Positions 1 to 8,704 are shown, counted from the first letter of the stretch. The stretch is DNA of 64,000 bases from Saccharopolyspora indica (GCF_027853965.1 NZ_JAQGLB010000009.1:246266-310265); one strand, 5' to 3'. Notes: generated by a model not told the origin, from the sequence alone. Program-made: numbers and translations.

Positions 1-188
1 AGGTGGTGCAGGACATCCTGGGCGGTGTCGACGACGTGCACTTCGCGCAGCTGGACAGCCACGACGTGGTGCGGCACCGGCTGGTCACCGACATCGTGAA
101 CGCGTACGACCGCTGGCACGCACTGGAAGAAGCCGAACCGCACGACCGCTCCGGTCGGCGCAACGGGCAGCGACGAGGACGAGCATGA
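1..188 (+). CDS. phoH: PhoH family protein, C-terminal fragment
   Basis: This is the 3' end of a gene that begins before the window; the reading frame is open from base 3. The last 61 residues include [16 protein letters not shown] and [15 protein letters not shown], which match the conserved C-terminus of PhoH-like P-loop NTPases. The ATPase core lies outside the window. The stop overlaps the ybeY start as ATGA, so the two genes are translationally coupled. PhoH is commonly encoded directly upstream of ybeY in bacteria, which supports the call. Confidence 0.85.
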   Translation, partial: VVQDILGGVDDVHFAQLDSHDVVRHRLVTDIVNAYDRWHALEEAEPHDRSGRRNGQRRGRA

Positions 189-751
189 GCATCGAGATCG
201 CCAACGAATCCGGCGTCGCAGTGCCCGAGGCGACCATCGTCTCGGTCGCCCGGTTCGCCCTGGACAAGATGAGCGTCAGCCAGCTCGCCGAGCTGTCCAT
301 CGTGCTCGTCGAGCTCGACGTGATGGCCGACCTGCACGAGCGGTGGATGGACCTGCCCGGCCCCACCGACGTGATGTCCTTCCCGATGGACGAGTACGAC
401 TCGGCCCGCAGGCCGGACTCGGCCGGTGCCGGCCCGGCGCTGCTGGGCGACATCGTGCTTTGCCCGGCGTTCGCCCGCGACCAGGCCCGCAAGGCCGGGC
501 ACAGCCTGCTCGACGAGCTGCACCTGCTCACCGTCCACGGCGTCCTGCACCTCCTCGGCTACGACCACGCCGAGCCGGAGGAGGAGCGGGAGATGTTCGG
601 CCTGCAGAACCGCATCCTGGCCGAGTTCCGCGAGGCCCGCGCCGAGGCGGAGCGCGCGGAGGCGCAGCGCAACGCCGACGACAAGGTGCTCGGCGCGGTC
701 GGCCTGGACGAGTCGGAGCCGCCGCAGGGCGGCCCGGCGCCGACCAGCTGA
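185..751 (+). CDS. ybeY: Endoribonuclease YbeY (rRNA maturation factor)
   Basis: The 188-residue product carries the YbeY zinc signature [11 protein letters not shown] at about residues 119-129 (H-x3-H-x5-H), the single metal site of this RNase, which acts in 16S rRNA 3'-end maturation and ribosome quality control. The upstream [11 protein letters not shown] segment is also typical of the family. The ATG overlaps the phoH stop (ATGA). The last 35 residues are Ala/Glu-rich and look like a lineage-specific tail beyond the roughly 150-residue core. Cytoplasmic. Confidence 0.95.
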   Translation: MSIEIANESGVAVPEATIVSVARFALDKMSVSQLAELSIVLVELDVMADLHERWMDLPGPTDVMSFPMDEYDSARRPDSAGAGPALLGDIVLCPAFARDQARKAGHSLLDELHLLTVHGVLHLLGYDHAEPEEEREMFGLQNRILAEFREARAEAERAEAQRNADDKVLGAVGLDESEPPQGGPAPTS

Positions 752-762
752 AGGAGCCGGCG

Positions 763-2091
763 TTGGGATTGACCGATTCCACCGCGTTCCTGGTCACGGC
801 AGTGCTGCTGGTGCTCGCGGCCGGGGTGTTCGCCGCGTCGGAGGCCGCCGTCACGGTGGCCTCCCGAGCGCGCGTCGACGAGCTGGTGCGCGAGGGCCGG
901 GGCGGGGCCAAGCAGTTCGCGCTGCTGCTCGCCGACCGGCCCCGCCACGTCAACCTGCTCCTGCTGCTGCGGCTGGCCTGCGAGCTCGGTGCCACGGTGC
1001 TGGTCACGGTCGTCGCGCTGCGGTTGGCGGACTCCGAGGCCTGGGCGGTGGTGATCGCCGGGCTGATCATGCTGGTGGCCTCGTACGTGCTGGTCGGCGT
1101 CGGGCCGCGCACGCTCGGCAGGCAGCACCCCTACGGCATCGGGCTGAAGGTGGCCGCGCCGGTGCGGGTGCTGGCCCGGCTGCTCAACCCGCTGACCAGG
1201 CTGCTGATCCTGATCGGCAACATGATCACCCCGGGCAAGGGGTTCCGCGAGGGCCCGTTCTCCACCGAGGTGGAGCTGCGCGAGCTGGTCGACCTGGCCG
1301 GGGAGCGCGGCGTGGTGGCGGCGGGCGAGCGGGAGATGATCCACTCGGTCTTCGAGCTCGGCGACACGCTGGCCCGCGAGGTCATGGTGCCGCGCACCGA
1401 GATCATCTGGATCGAGCAGACCAAGTCCGCCCGGCAGGCGCTGGCGCTGTGCCTGCGCTCCGGGTTCTCCCGGGTGCCGGTGATCGGCGAGAGCGTCGAC
1501 GACATCGTCGGCGTGGTCACCGTCAAGGACCTGACCCGCACGGTGCTGACCGCTCGCGACGAGGCCGGCCCGCCGGTGTCGGAGCTGATGCGCCCGGCGA
1601 GCTTCGTGCCGGACACCAAGCGGGTGGACGAGCTGCTCCGCGAGATGCAGCTCTCCCGCAGCCACCTGGCCATCGCCGTCGACGAGTACGGCGGCACCGC
1701 CGGGCTGCTGACCATCGAGGACATCATCGAGGAGATCGTCGGCGAGATCACCGACGAGTCCGACCTGGAGGAGCACCGCCCGGTCGAGAAGCTCGACGAC
1801 GGCACGGTCCGGGTCAGCTCGCGGCTGCCGGTGGAGGACCTCGGCGAGCTGTTCGGCGTCGAGCTGGACGACTCCGACGTGGAGACGGTCGGCGGCCTGC
1901 TGGCGCAGCGCCTCGGCCGGGTCCCGCTGCCGGGCGCCGAGACGGAGATCGCCGGGCTGAAGCTGCGCGCCGAGGGCGGCAAGGACCACCGCGGCCGGAT
2001 CCGCATCAACGCGCTGCTGGTCCGCCCCGCCAACACCGACCAAGCACCGCTGCGCGGTGCTGACCAGGAGGGAAGCAACACCCGTGGCTGA
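763..2091 (+). CDS. CNNM/CorC-type transporter-associated protein with CBS pair
   Basis: A 442-residue protein of the HlyC/CorC (DUF21-CBS-CorC_HlyC) family. The N-terminus has hydrophobic segments of the CNNM membrane domain, beginning with TAFLVTAVLLVLAAGVF. A Bateman CBS pair occupies roughly residues 200-330 (MVPRTEIIWIE; VDEYGGTAGLLTIEDIIEEI), followed by a CorC_HlyC C-terminal domain. Family members are linked to Mg2+/Co2+ homeostasis. I chose the TTG at 763 because AAGGAG lies six bases upstream and it opens the membrane segment; upstream codons run through ybeY in another frame. The stop overlaps the next start. Confidence 0.88.
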   Translation: MGLTDSTAFLVTAVLLVLAAGVFAASEAAVTVASRARVDELVREGRGGAKQFALLLADRPRHVNLLLLLRLACELGATVLVTVVALRLADSEAWAVVIAGLIMLVASYVLVGVGPRTLGRQHPYGIGLKVAAPVRVLARLLNPLTRLLILIGNMITPGKGFREGPFSTEVELRELVDLAGERGVVAAGEREMIHSVFELGDTLAREVMVPRTEIIWIEQTKSARQALALCLRSGFSRVPVIGESVDDIVGVVTVKDLTRTVLTARDEAGPPVSELMRPASFVPDTKRVDELLREMQLSRSHLAIAVDEYGGTAGLLTIEDIIEEIVGEITDESDLEEHRPVEKLDDGTVRVSSRLPVEDLGELFGVELDDSDVETVGGLLAQRLGRVPLPGAETEIAGLKLRAEGGKDHRGRIRINALLVRPANTDQAPLRGADQEGSNTRG

Positions 2092-2446
2092 GCAGGTGGA
2101 AGCGGCAGCGCCGCAGCAGGTCGACCCGGAGGACGCCAAGATCGTCACGCTGGCGAGGTCCTCGCGCGCCCGCAACGGCGCGGCCGAGGGCGCGGCGGTC
2201 CGCGACACCGACGGCCGGACCTACGCGGCCACCACGGTCGCCCTCCCGTCCCTGCGCCTCACGGCGCTGCAAGCAGCGGTGGCCGCAGCGGTCTCCAGCG
2301 GCGCCGAAGGCCTGGAAGCGGCAGCGGTCGTCACCGACGCCGACTCCGTCGACGAGGCCTCCGCAGCAGCGGTCCACGACCTCACGGCCACGGCCCCCAT
2401 CCTCCGCGCCGACGCCCGAGGCGACATCCGCGGCGTCCTCACCTGA
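2084..2446 (+). CDS. Cytidine deaminase-like protein without zinc ligands
   Basis: A 120-residue protein in the slot between the CBS protein and era, where actinobacteria carry a degenerate cytidine-deaminase-fold protein (Rv2365c-like by position). It has no cysteine and only one histidine, so the HAE and PCxxC catalytic motifs are absent and it should not deaminate. The GTG start follows AGGAGGG closely and overlaps the upstream stop. The fold assignment rests on gene order and on the LRLTALQAAVAAAVSSGAEG segment, so it is moderately certain; the function is unknown. Confidence 0.6.
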   Translation: MAEQVEAAAPQQVDPEDAKIVTLARSSRARNGAAEGAAVRDTDGRTYAATTVALPSLRLTALQAAVAAAVSSGAEGLEAAAVVTDADSVDEASAAAVHDLTATAPILRADARGDIRGVLT

Positions 2447-2462
2447 CCACGCGAATTTTCGA

Positions 2463-2511
2463 GGTGAAGGGCACCTTTCGCCAACTAACTTGGCGAAAGG
2501 TGCCCTTCACC
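2463..2511. repeat. Intergenic palindrome, family A copy 1
   Basis: Two 22-bp arms (2463-2484 and 2490-2511) are perfectly complementary around a 5-nt loop; each arm contains GGGCACCTTTCGCC. It sits 16 bp after the CdA-like stop and could terminate transcription before era, although no T-run follows. A near-identical copy lies at 58736-58781. Confidence 0.85.
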
Positions 2512-2565
2512 GTTCGCCCGGTGGTGTGAACGGTGCCCGGTGCGCCGGGGTGCGGGCGGAGCCGT

Positions 2566-2571
2566 CACAAT
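2566..2571 (+). promoter_or_regulatory. Putative -10 element of era (leaderless start)
   Basis: CACAAT lies 6 nt before the GTG of era and there is no Shine-Dalgarno sequence, which suggests a transcript starting at or next to the start codon. Confidence 0.4.
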
Positions 2572-2577
2572 GGGTCG

Positions 2578-3483
2578 GTGACCAGCTCTGATGTGCACCG
2601 CTCCGGATTCGCCTGCTTCGTCGGCCGCCCCAACGCCGGGAAGTCGACGCTGACGAACCGCCTGGTCGGCTCCAAGGTGGCGATCACCTCCAGCAAGCCG
2701 CAGACCACCAGGCACGCGATCCGCGGCATCGTGCACCGCCCGGACGCGCAGCTGATCATCGTCGACACCCCCGGCCTGCACCGGCCGCGCACCCTGCTCG
2801 GCAAGCGGCTCAACGACCTGGTCTACGAGACCTGGTCCGAGGTCGACGTGATCGGGTTCTGCGTGCCCGCCGACCAGAAGGTCGGCCCGGGCGACCGGTT
2901 CATCGCCGAGCAGCTGAAGAAGGTCTCCCGCCGCACCCCGGTGCTGGGCGTGGTCACCAAGACCGACCTGGTGCCCAAGGAGCAGGTGGCCCAGCAGCTG
3001 CTCGACCTGCAGCAGGTGATGGACTTCGCGGACCTGGTGCCGGTGTCGGCGAAGGACTCCTACCAGGTCGACGTGCTCTCCGACCTGCTCGTGCAGCAGC
3101 TCCCGGAGGGCCCGCAGCTGTACCCGGACGGCGAGCTGACCGACGAGCCGGAGACCACCCTCATCGCCGAGCTGATCCGCGAGGCCGCGCTGGAGGGCGT
3201 GCGCGACGAGCTGCCGCACTCGCTGGCGGTGACCATCGAGGAGATGATCCCGCGCGAGGACCGCGACGACCTGATCGACGTGCACGCGATCGTCTACGTC
3301 GAGCGCTCCAGCCAGAAGTCGATCGTCATCGGCAAGGGCGGCGAGCGGCTGCGCGCGGTCGGCACCCAGGCGCGCAAGCACATCCAGGCGCTGCTCGGCA
3401 GCAAGATCTACCTCGACCTGCACGTCAAGGTCGCCAAGGACTGGCAGCGCGATCCGCGGCAGCTGCGCAAACTGGGGTTCTGA
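2578..3483 (+). CDS. era: GTPase Era
   Basis: A 301-residue Era: an N-terminal GTPase with G1 GRPNAGKST (about residues 16-24), G3 DTPGL, G4 TKTD and G5 SAK, followed by a C-terminal KH domain containing IVIGKGGERLRAVG. Era binds the 3' end of 16S rRNA and helps assemble the 30S subunit, functionally close to YbeY encoded upstream. The GTG at 2578 opens the conserved HRSGFACFVGRPNAGKS start. No Shine-Dalgarno is seen; a -10-like CACAAT lies immediately upstream. Confidence 0.97.
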   Translation: MTSSDVHRSGFACFVGRPNAGKSTLTNRLVGSKVAITSSKPQTTRHAIRGIVHRPDAQLIIVDTPGLHRPRTLLGKRLNDLVYETWSEVDVIGFCVPADQKVGPGDRFIAEQLKKVSRRTPVLGVVTKTDLVPKEQVAQQLLDLQQVMDFADLVPVSAKDSYQVDVLSDLLVQQLPEGPQLYPDGELTDEPETTLIAELIREAALEGVRDELPHSLAVTIEEMIPREDRDDLIDVHAIVYVERSSQKSIVIGKGGERLRAVGTQARKHIQALLGSKIYLDLHVKVAKDWQRDPRQLRKLGF

Positions 3484-3604
3484 TCACACATCGGCGACGG
3501 ATTCGCGGGAACTGACTTGCGATCGCCCGCGTCTCAGGTACGTTGCTGCCGGTCTTTGCGCTCAGCCGCAAGGCGGCTCTCGTGGAACTCTTTAAGGAAT
3601 TGAC

Positions 3605-4024
3605 GTGACGAATCCCTATGGCGGCCCGCCCTCGGGTCCCAACCCGCAGCAGCCGTACGGCCAGCAGCCCGGCGGATACGGCCCGCCCTCGGGACCGATC
3701 CCCCAGCAGCCCTACGGTCAGCCCGCGCCCTACGGCCAGCCCGGTTACGGCGCCGCGCCGCCGAACAACAACATCGGCTGGGGCATCGGCTCGATCTTCC
3801 TCTGCTGGCCGTTCGCGATCCCGTCGCTGATCAAGGCCACCTCGGTGCAGAACCTGTGGGCCCAGGGCCAGTACCCGCAGGCCCAGGAAGCCGCGGACGA
3901 GGCCAAGAAGTGGGGCAAGATCGGCATCATCGTCGGTGCCTGCGGTTGGGCCCTGCTCATCCTGTTCTACGTAGTGTTCTTCGTGATCATCGCCGCCACG
4001 GCGAGCAGCTACAGCAGCTACTGA
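3605..4024 (+). CDS. CD225/dispanin family membrane protein
   Basis: A 139-residue protein with a Pro/Gln/Tyr/Gly-rich N-terminal half (repeated QQPYG and PYGQP) followed by a dispanin-like membrane core: NNNIGWGIGSIFLCWPFAIP, the linker QAQEAADEAKKWGKIG, and a C-terminal transmembrane segment. Bacterial dispanins have no settled function; the family also includes eukaryotic IFITM proteins. The GTG is preceded by TTAAGGAATTGAC. It is followed by a diverged paralogue, so the two arose by tandem duplication. Probably a cytoplasmic membrane protein with a disordered tail. Confidence 0.8.
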   Translation: MTNPYGGPPSGPNPQQPYGQQPGGYGPPSGPIPQQPYGQPAPYGQPGYGAAPPNNNIGWGIGSIFLCWPFAIPSLIKATSVQNLWAQGQYPQAQEAADEAKKWGKIGIIVGACGWALLILFYVVFFVIIAATASSYSSY

Positions 4025-4090
4025 TCCACCCATGCCGTTGCGCGCGGTCGATCCGCACGCAACGGCATGGTCGTACGAGGGGGAAGAAGC

Positions 4091-4480
4091 ATGAGCGAGC
4101 CGTCCGGGCCGGAGCAGGTCCCGCCGCAGGAACCGGCCAACCTGCCCGCACCGATGCCGCCGCCGCCTTCGTACGGGGCGCAGTTCGGCGTGGCGCCGAT
4201 GCCGCTGAACAACAACCTGGGCTGGGCCATCGCGAGCCTGCTGATCTGCTGGCCGTTCGGGATCCCGTCCCTGATCAAGGCCTTGCAGGTCAGCTCGCTG
4301 TGGTACCAGGGCCAGCACCCGCAGGCCCAGGCGGCCGCGGACGAGGCGAAGAAGTGGGGCAAGATCGGCGTCATCGTCGGGGCCTGCGGCTACGGCGCGA
4401 TGATCCTGCTGATGGTGCTCTACTTCGTCTTCATCTTCGTGATCATCGGCGCCAGCATGACCGCCGTGACGCAGCGATGA
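4091..4480 (+). CDS. CD225/dispanin family membrane protein (paralogue)
   Basis: A 129-residue paralogue of the protein encoded just upstream. The proline-rich head is shorter (PAPMPPPPSYG), but the core is nearly the same: LNNNLGWAIASLLICWPFGI, then AAADEAKKWGKIGVIVGACG and a terminal membrane helix. The ATG at 4091 follows GGGGGAAGAAGC. Its stop overlaps the start of the DUF2752 gene (ATGA), so these two are probably co-transcribed. Function not known. Confidence 0.8.
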   Translation: MSEPSGPEQVPPQEPANLPAPMPPPPSYGAQFGVAPMPLNNNLGWAIASLLICWPFGIPSLIKALQVSSLWYQGQHPQAQAAADEAKKWGKIGVIVGACGYGAMILLMVLYFVFIFVIIGASMTAVTQR

Positions 4481-4914
4481 CGACGCACGGCGGCGCGACC
4501 GCGGTTCGCCTGCGCGCCATGCTGTTCCCGGCGGCCACGGTGCTGGTGGCCGGCGTCGGCGCAGCGGTCGTGCTGGCCGCGGATCCGACCTCCGACGCCG
4601 GTTTCCCGCTGCCGCCCTGCCCGGTCAAGCTGCTGACCGGGCTGGACTGCCCCGGCTGCGGCGTGACGCGCATGATCTACAGCCTGCTGCACGGCGACGT
4701 GCTCACCGCGCTGCACTTCAACGCGGCGGCGATGCTGTTCATCCCGTTCTTCCTGTGGACCTGGGGCGCCTGGGTGCTGGGCCGCTGGCGCGGCAGGCGG
4801 GTGGCCACCTGGGAGCAGTGGCGCTGGGCACCGCACGTGGGGCTGGTCCTGATCGCCATCTGGTCGGTGATCAGGAACCTCCCCTTCCCGCCGTTCAACG
4901 CGCTCTACGTCTAG
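4477..4914 (+). CDS. DUF2752 domain membrane protein
   Basis: A 145-residue protein with three or four hydrophobic segments. It has the DUF2752 hallmark CPGCGVTRMIYSLLHGD (about residues 51-67), a Cys-x2-Cys followed by Thr-Arg at the membrane edge. The family's function is unknown; it often sits next to dispanin-like and DUF4190-like proteins, as here. The start overlaps the preceding stop and the 3' end overlaps the convergent gene by 4 bp. Confidence 0.8.
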   Translation: MTTHGGATAVRLRAMLFPAATVLVAGVGAAVVLAADPTSDAGFPLPPCPVKLLTGLDCPGCGVTRMIYSLLHGDVLTALHFNAAAMLFIPFFLWTWGAWVLGRWRGRRVATWEQWRWAPHVGLVLIAIWSVIRNLPFPPFNALYV

Positions 4915-5273
4915 CTGTCGAACCCTTCCTGCAGGTCCGCGCCGAGCACGCCGGTGGCGGCGAGGATCACGAAGGTGAGCAGCAGCCCCCACGCCGCGAA
5001 CAGCGACCAGCCGACGATGATCCCGGTCAGCGCCATGCTGCGGTTGGTGTAGGCCTGCGGATCCCGGTTGATCTCGCGCAGCGACACGTGCCCGAGGATC
5101 GCGCCGACCGGCCCGATGAGCAGCGCGCCGTAGCAGGTGAAGATCGACGCCAGCGAGACGCACATCGAGGCGATCGCCATGCCGTTGTTGCGCGGCAGCG
5201 GCGGGTAGCCGCCCATGCCGTACGGCTGCGGCGCCTGGTAGTAGGAGTTGTTCGGGTCGTACGGGTAGGTCAT
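4911..5273 (-). CDS. DUF4190-type membrane protein
   Basis: A 120-residue protein with a short Tyr/Pro-rich N-terminus (MTYPYDPNNSYYQAP) and two membrane helices: IASMCVSLASIFTCYGALLI, and a second one following TNRSMALTGIIVGW. This is the DUF4190 arrangement, in which a tyrosine/proline-rich tail precedes a helical pair containing LGHVSLREI. The ATG at 5273 has AGAGGAACGG upstream; in-frame codons further upstream overlap recO's promoter. Role unknown. It overlaps the convergent DUF2752 gene by 4 bp. Confidence 0.75.
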   Translation of the reverse strand: MTYPYDPNNSYYQAPQPYGMGGYPPLPRNNGMAIASMCVSLASIFTCYGALLIGPVGAILGHVSLREINRDPQAYTNRSMALTGIIVGWSLFAAWGLLLTFVILAATGVLGADLQEGFDS

Positions 5274-5377
5274 CCGTTCCTCTTCAGCTCGTCCGGTTCG
5301 CAAATGGGACGTTCGGGAGGACGAACCGGATCCCCCGCATCCTTCGCCTTGCCCGCGAGGTGCTCGCACGGAGGTGC

Positions 5378-5383
5378 GACGAT
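5378..5383 (+). promoter_or_regulatory. Putative -10 element of recO (leaderless start)
   Basis: GACGAT lies 6 nt before the GTG of recO. Confidence 0.35.
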
Positions 5384-5389
5384 GGGGGC

Positions 5390-6187
5390 GTGAGCCTCTA
5401 CCGGGATACCGCGGTCGTGCTGCGGGTGCAGAAGCTGGGTGAGGCGGATCGGATCATAACCCTGCTGACCCGCCGCTACGGCAAGGTGCGCGCGGTGGCC
5501 AAGGGCGTGCGCCGGACCACCTCGCGGTTCGGCGCCCGCGTCGAGCCGTTCTGCCACGTCGACGTGCAGCTCTACACCGGCCGCACGCTCGACGTGATCA
5601 CCCAGGTGCAGACCGTGGACGCCTTCGGCCTGCACATCGTCGACGACTACCAGCGCTACACCTCGGCCTGCGCGGTCCTGGAGACCGTGGACCGGTTGGC
5701 CGCCGAGGAGGGCGAACCGGTGCTGCGGCTCTACCTGCTGGCCATCGGCGCGCTGCGGGCGCTGGCGGGCCGGGAGCGCGACTCGTCGCAGGTGCTGGAC
5801 GCCTTCCTGCTGCGCGCGATGTCGTTCGCCGGGTGGGCCCCGGCGCTGTCGGAGTGCGCGCGGTGCGGCGAGTCCGGGCCGCACGCGGCGTTCAACGTGC
5901 AGGCCGGTGGCGCGGTGTGCGCGCGCTGCCGCCCGGCCGGTTCGGTGCGGCCGTCCGCGCACACGCTGCCGCTGATGGAGGCGCTGCTGCAGGGCGACTG
6001 GGGGCGCGCCGAGCGGGCGGAGCAGTCGGTCCGCCGCGAGGCCAGCGGGTTGATCGCCGCGCACCTGCAGTGGCACATGGAACGCCAACTGCGCTCGTTG
6101 CCGCTGGTCGAGCGGACCGTTCCGGAGCTGATCCGGGAGCGGGCGGCGGAAGCCGCGCTGGTCGGCACCGCCGAGGACGGGCGCTGA
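5390..6187 (+). CDS. recO: DNA repair protein RecO
   Basis: A 265-residue RecO, which anneals single strands and with RecR helps load RecA at gaps. The N-terminal OB-fold begins SLYRDTAVVLRVQKLGEADRI, the conserved RecO start. A four-cysteine zinc site is present in the C-terminal half (CARCG, then CARC, about residues 157-183). The GTG at 5390 directly opens the OB fold. The neighbours uppS and era match the usual actinobacterial order. Confidence 0.95.
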   Translation: MSLYRDTAVVLRVQKLGEADRIITLLTRRYGKVRAVAKGVRRTTSRFGARVEPFCHVDVQLYTGRTLDVITQVQTVDAFGLHIVDDYQRYTSACAVLETVDRLAAEEGEPVLRLYLLAIGALRALAGRERDSSQVLDAFLLRAMSFAGWAPALSECARCGESGPHAAFNVQAGGAVCARCRPAGSVRPSAHTLPLMEALLQGDWGRAERAEQSVRREASGLIAAHLQWHMERQLRSLPLVERTVPELIRERAAEAALVGTAEDGR

Positions 6188-6255
6188 ACTGTTGATCGAC
6201 GCGTGCGGGGACAATGAGGACGCACGCTCAGCAGTCCGAAGAGGAGAAGCCAGTT

Positions 6256-7089
6256 ATGTTGCGACGCCGTGGGCGGGGCAAGGACGACCCGAGCGTTCGG
6301 GCACCCGACCCGCACGCCTCGGGGGAGAAGCCGCCGGCGCTGCCCGCCGAGTTCGTGCCCAACCACGTCGCGGTCGTGATGGACGGCAACGGCCGGTGGG
6401 CCAACGAGCGCGGCCTGCCCCGCATCGAGGGGCACAAGCGCGGCGAGGCCGTCGTGCTGGAGCTGGCCCGCGGGGCGATCGAGCTCGGCGTCAAGTGGCT
6501 GTCGCTGTACGCCTTCTCCACCGAGAACTGGAAGCGCAGCCCGGACGAGGTGCGGTTCCTGATGGGCTTCAACCGCGACGTGATCGCCCGGCGCGTCGAC
6601 GAGCTCGACGAGATGGGCGTGCGGGTGCGCTGGGCCGGGCGCAAGCCGAAGCTGTGGCGCAGCGTGGTCAACCAGCTGCAGGACGCCGAAGAGCGCACGA
6701 AGAACAACGAGGTCATGAACCTGACCATGTGCGTCAACTACGGTGGGCGGGCCGAGGTCGGCGACGCGGCGCGGGAGATCGCGCGGCTGGCCGCGGCGGG
6801 CAAGATCAACCCGGAACGGGTCGACGAGCGCACCATCGCGAAGTACCTGTACCAGCCGGAGATGCCGGACGTGGACCTGTTCATCCGGCCCTCCGGGGAG
6901 CGGCGGACGTCGAACTTCATGCTCTGGCAGTCCGCCTACGCGGAGTTCGTCTTCCAGGACACGCTGTTCCCCGACGTGGACCGACGGCACCTGTGGCAGG
7001 CGTGCGAGGAGTACGCGCGCCGCGACCGGCGGTTCGGCGGGGCCATCGACCGGGCGGCGAACGCCGAATCCGCCCAGGAGGGCAATTGA
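6256..7089 (+). CDS. uppS: Isoprenyl transferase (polyprenyl diphosphate synthase)
   Basis: A 277-residue cis-prenyltransferase making the long-chain polyprenyl diphosphate carrier for peptidoglycan and arabinogalactan-type glycans. Diagnostic motifs are [10 protein letters not shown] (catalytic Asp), [12 protein letters not shown], and the C-terminal [20 protein letters not shown]. In this position the mycobacterial enzyme (Rv2361c) makes decaprenyl diphosphate; chain length cannot be read here. The ATG at 6256 has GAGGAGAAG upstream; an in-frame ATG at 6214 would add 14 residues. Confidence 0.95.
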   Translation: MLRRRGRGKDDPSVRAPDPHASGEKPPALPAEFVPNHVAVVMDGNGRWANERGLPRIEGHKRGEAVVLELARGAIELGVKWLSLYAFSTENWKRSPDEVRFLMGFNRDVIARRVDELDEMGVRVRWAGRKPKLWRSVVNQLQDAEERTKNNEVMNLTMCVNYGGRAEVGDAAREIARLAAAGKINPERVDERTIAKYLYQPEMPDVDLFIRPSGERRTSNFMLWQSAYAEFVFQDTLFPDVDRRHLWQACEEYARRDRRFGGAIDRAANAESAQEGN

Positions 7090-7520
7090 TGACCCAGGAG
7101 GCTGCTACCACGGCGCGGTTGATGACCGCGGCGAAGGAAGCACTGGAGACCTACCACGACGTGCACGTCGACGACGACGGCGCGCTGACCTTCCGGCACT
7201 CCGAGGTGCCGTGCGCGGTGCAGGCGATGCAGCTCGCCGAGGGGCTGACCGTGCTGAGCCTGACCTGCGTGGTCGCCTGGGACCTGCCGGCGACCGACGA
7301 GCTCGCCCAGTCGGTCGCGGAGCGGGCCGGGCAGGGGCTGTTCGGCACGCTGGGCGTGGTCCGCACCGAGCGGGGCATGGACGTGACGCTGCGCTACGCC
7401 TTCCCGGCGGAGGGCATGGCACCGGCGCCGCTGGGCACGCTGCTGATGCTCGTGGTCGCGACGGCGTCCCAGCTGCGCACGGAGCTCTTGGCCGAACCGG
7501 AGGGCACGGCGTCCCCGTAG
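7089..7520 (+). CDS. Conserved hypothetical protein (Rv2360c-like position)
   Basis: A 143-residue protein whose ATG overlaps the uppS stop by one base (TGATG). Mycobacteria have a 142-residue conserved protein of unknown function (Rv2360c) in the same slot next to uppS, so this is likely its orthologue. It looks like a compact alpha/beta fold (DDDGALTFRHSEVPCAVQAM; RGMDVTLRYAFPAEG) with no signal peptide, membrane helix or catalytic motif I recognise. Something YbjN/secretion-chaperone-like is possible but unproven. Confidence 0.75.
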   Translation: MTQEAATTARLMTAAKEALETYHDVHVDDDGALTFRHSEVPCAVQAMQLAEGLTVLSLTCVVAWDLPATDELAQSVAERAGQGLFGTLGVVRTERGMDVTLRYAFPAEGMAPAPLGTLLMLVVATASQLRTELLAEPEGTASP

Positions 7521-7527
7521 TCGCAAC

Positions 7528-7571
7528 GCGGTTTCAAGGGAGATCGGACGTCTGATTTCCATTGAAACCGC
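7528..7571. terminator. 44-bp imperfect palindrome, likely terminator
   Basis: Arms GCGGTTTCAA and TTGAAACCGC (7528-7537, 7562-7571) continue inward to a nearly symmetric 22-bp stem centred on GACGTC, with one mismatch and two G-U pairs. It lies 8 bp after the preceding stop, so a terminator or an operator are both possible. Confidence 0.6.
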
Positions 7572-7656
7572 TGGTCCGCCGCTCATTCGGGGGATGCGTC
7601 GGTGCGTTGGGTTGCCGCGCTCGACCAGCGGTGATCGGTGTCTCTGCCGCTCGTTG

Positions 7657-7689
7657 CGCACTAGTGCGAACGATTATCAGTTCGAACTG
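7657..7689. promoter_or_regulatory. Twin 12-bp palindromes upstream of the permease
   Basis: CGCACTAGTGCG (7657-7668) and CAGTTCGAACTG (7678-7689) are each perfect palindromes with centres exactly 21 bp apart (two helical turns), flanking AACGATTAT, a possible -10 region. The start codon follows 13 bp later. They look like paired operator half-sites; the regulator is unknown, with Zur or SmtB encoded nearby as candidates. Confidence 0.5.
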
Positions 7690-7702
7690 GCACGATGAGC
7701 GG

Positions 7703-8704
7703 GTGACCGAGATCGCCGATCCGCCGCGCTCGCGGCGGCCCCTGATCACCTCCCTGGAGGTGCTCTGCGTCCTGCTCGTGCTCGCCGCGGTGTTCCAGTC
7801 GCAGGTGACCGCGCTGCTGGACGTTCCCGCGCTGCGCACCGGATCGACCGTGTTCGTCGCGGTCTGCGTGCAGGCGCTGCCGTTCCTGGTGCTCGGCGTG
7901 CTGGTCAGCGGGCTGATCGCGGCGTTCGTCCCGCCGGACGCGCTGCGCCGGGTGCTGCCCGCCAAGGCCGGTGCGGCGGTGCCCGTCGCCGGTCTCGCGG
8001 GCGTCGCGCTGCCGGGGTGCGAGTGCGCTTCGGTGCCGGTCGCGCGCCGCTTGATGCAGCAGGGCGTCGCGCCCGCCGCGGCGCTGGCGTTCCTGCTGGC
8101 CGCACCGGCGATCAACCCGATCGTGCTGGTCTCCACCGCGGTCGCGTTCCCCGGTGAGCCCCGGATGGTGCTGGCCAGGTTCCTCGGCTCGCTGCTGACG
8201 GCCTGCGCGATGGGCTGGCTCTGGGCGCGGCTGGGCAAGGCGGAGTGGCTGGCCGAGCGCGCGCTGCGCCGGGTCGAAGCGCGATCCGGCGGCAGCCGCT
8301 GGGTGGTGTTCGCCGAGTCGGCGCGGCACGACCTGGTCGAGGCCGGTGGCTTCCTGGTGCTGGGCGGCCTGACGTCGGCGGCGTTCAACGTCCTGGTGCC
8401 GACCGAGTGGCTGGACTCGCTGGCCGGTCAGCTCGTGCTCGGCGTGCTGGTCATGGCCGTGCTCGCGGTGGTGCTGGCGCTGTGCAGCGAGGCCGACGCG
8501 TTCGTGGTGGCGTCGATGCCCGGTCTGCCGCTGATCCCGAAGCTGGTGTTCCTGGTGGTGGGGCCCGCGGTGGACCTGAAGCTGATCGCGCTGCAGTCGG
8601 GAGCCTTCGGCCGCGGCTTCGCCGCCCGCTTCGCCCCGGTCACGTTCGTGGTCGCGATCGCCTGCGCCGTCGGGGTCGGCGCGGTGCTGCTGGGAGGTTC
8701 GTGA
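7703..8704 (+). CDS. COG0701/DUF318 family permease (YcgR-like)
   Basis: A 333-residue membrane protein with about eight helices. The hallmark GVALPGCECASVPVARRL, followed by FLLAAPAINPIVLVSTAVAF, belongs to the COG0701 permease family. A second half (LCSEADAFVVASMPGL, LVVGPAVDLKLIAL) repeats the architecture. In Bacillus the homologous ycgR-ycgQ pair is, as I recall, under Zur control, and here Zur is encoded 1.2 kb away, so a metal-related role is plausible. The GTG at 7703 is 6 nt after CACGAT, suggesting a leaderless start. The stop overlaps the next gene. Confidence 0.82.
   Translation: MTEIADPPRSRRPLITSLEVLCVLLVLAAVFQSQVTALLDVPALRTGSTVFVAVCVQALPFLVLGVLVSGLIAAFVPPDALRRVLPAKAGAAVPVAGLAGVALPGCECASVPVARRLMQQGVAPAAALAFLLAAPAINPIVLVSTAVAFPGEPRMVLARFLGSLLTACAMGWLWARLGKAEWLAERALRRVEARSGGSRWVVFAESARHDLVEAGGFLVLGGLTSAAFNVLVPTEWLDSLAGQLVLGVLVMAVLAVVLALCSEADAFVVASMPGLPLIPKLVFLVVGPAVDLKLIALQSGAFGRGFAARFAPVTFVVAIACAVGVGAVLLGGS

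Noticed and set aside
7669..7685. A Zur box before the permease gene
   Set aside because: The GAACGATTATCAGTTC stretch is only weakly symmetric and lacks the usual actinobacterial Zur consensus; the two 12-bp palindromes are better supported.
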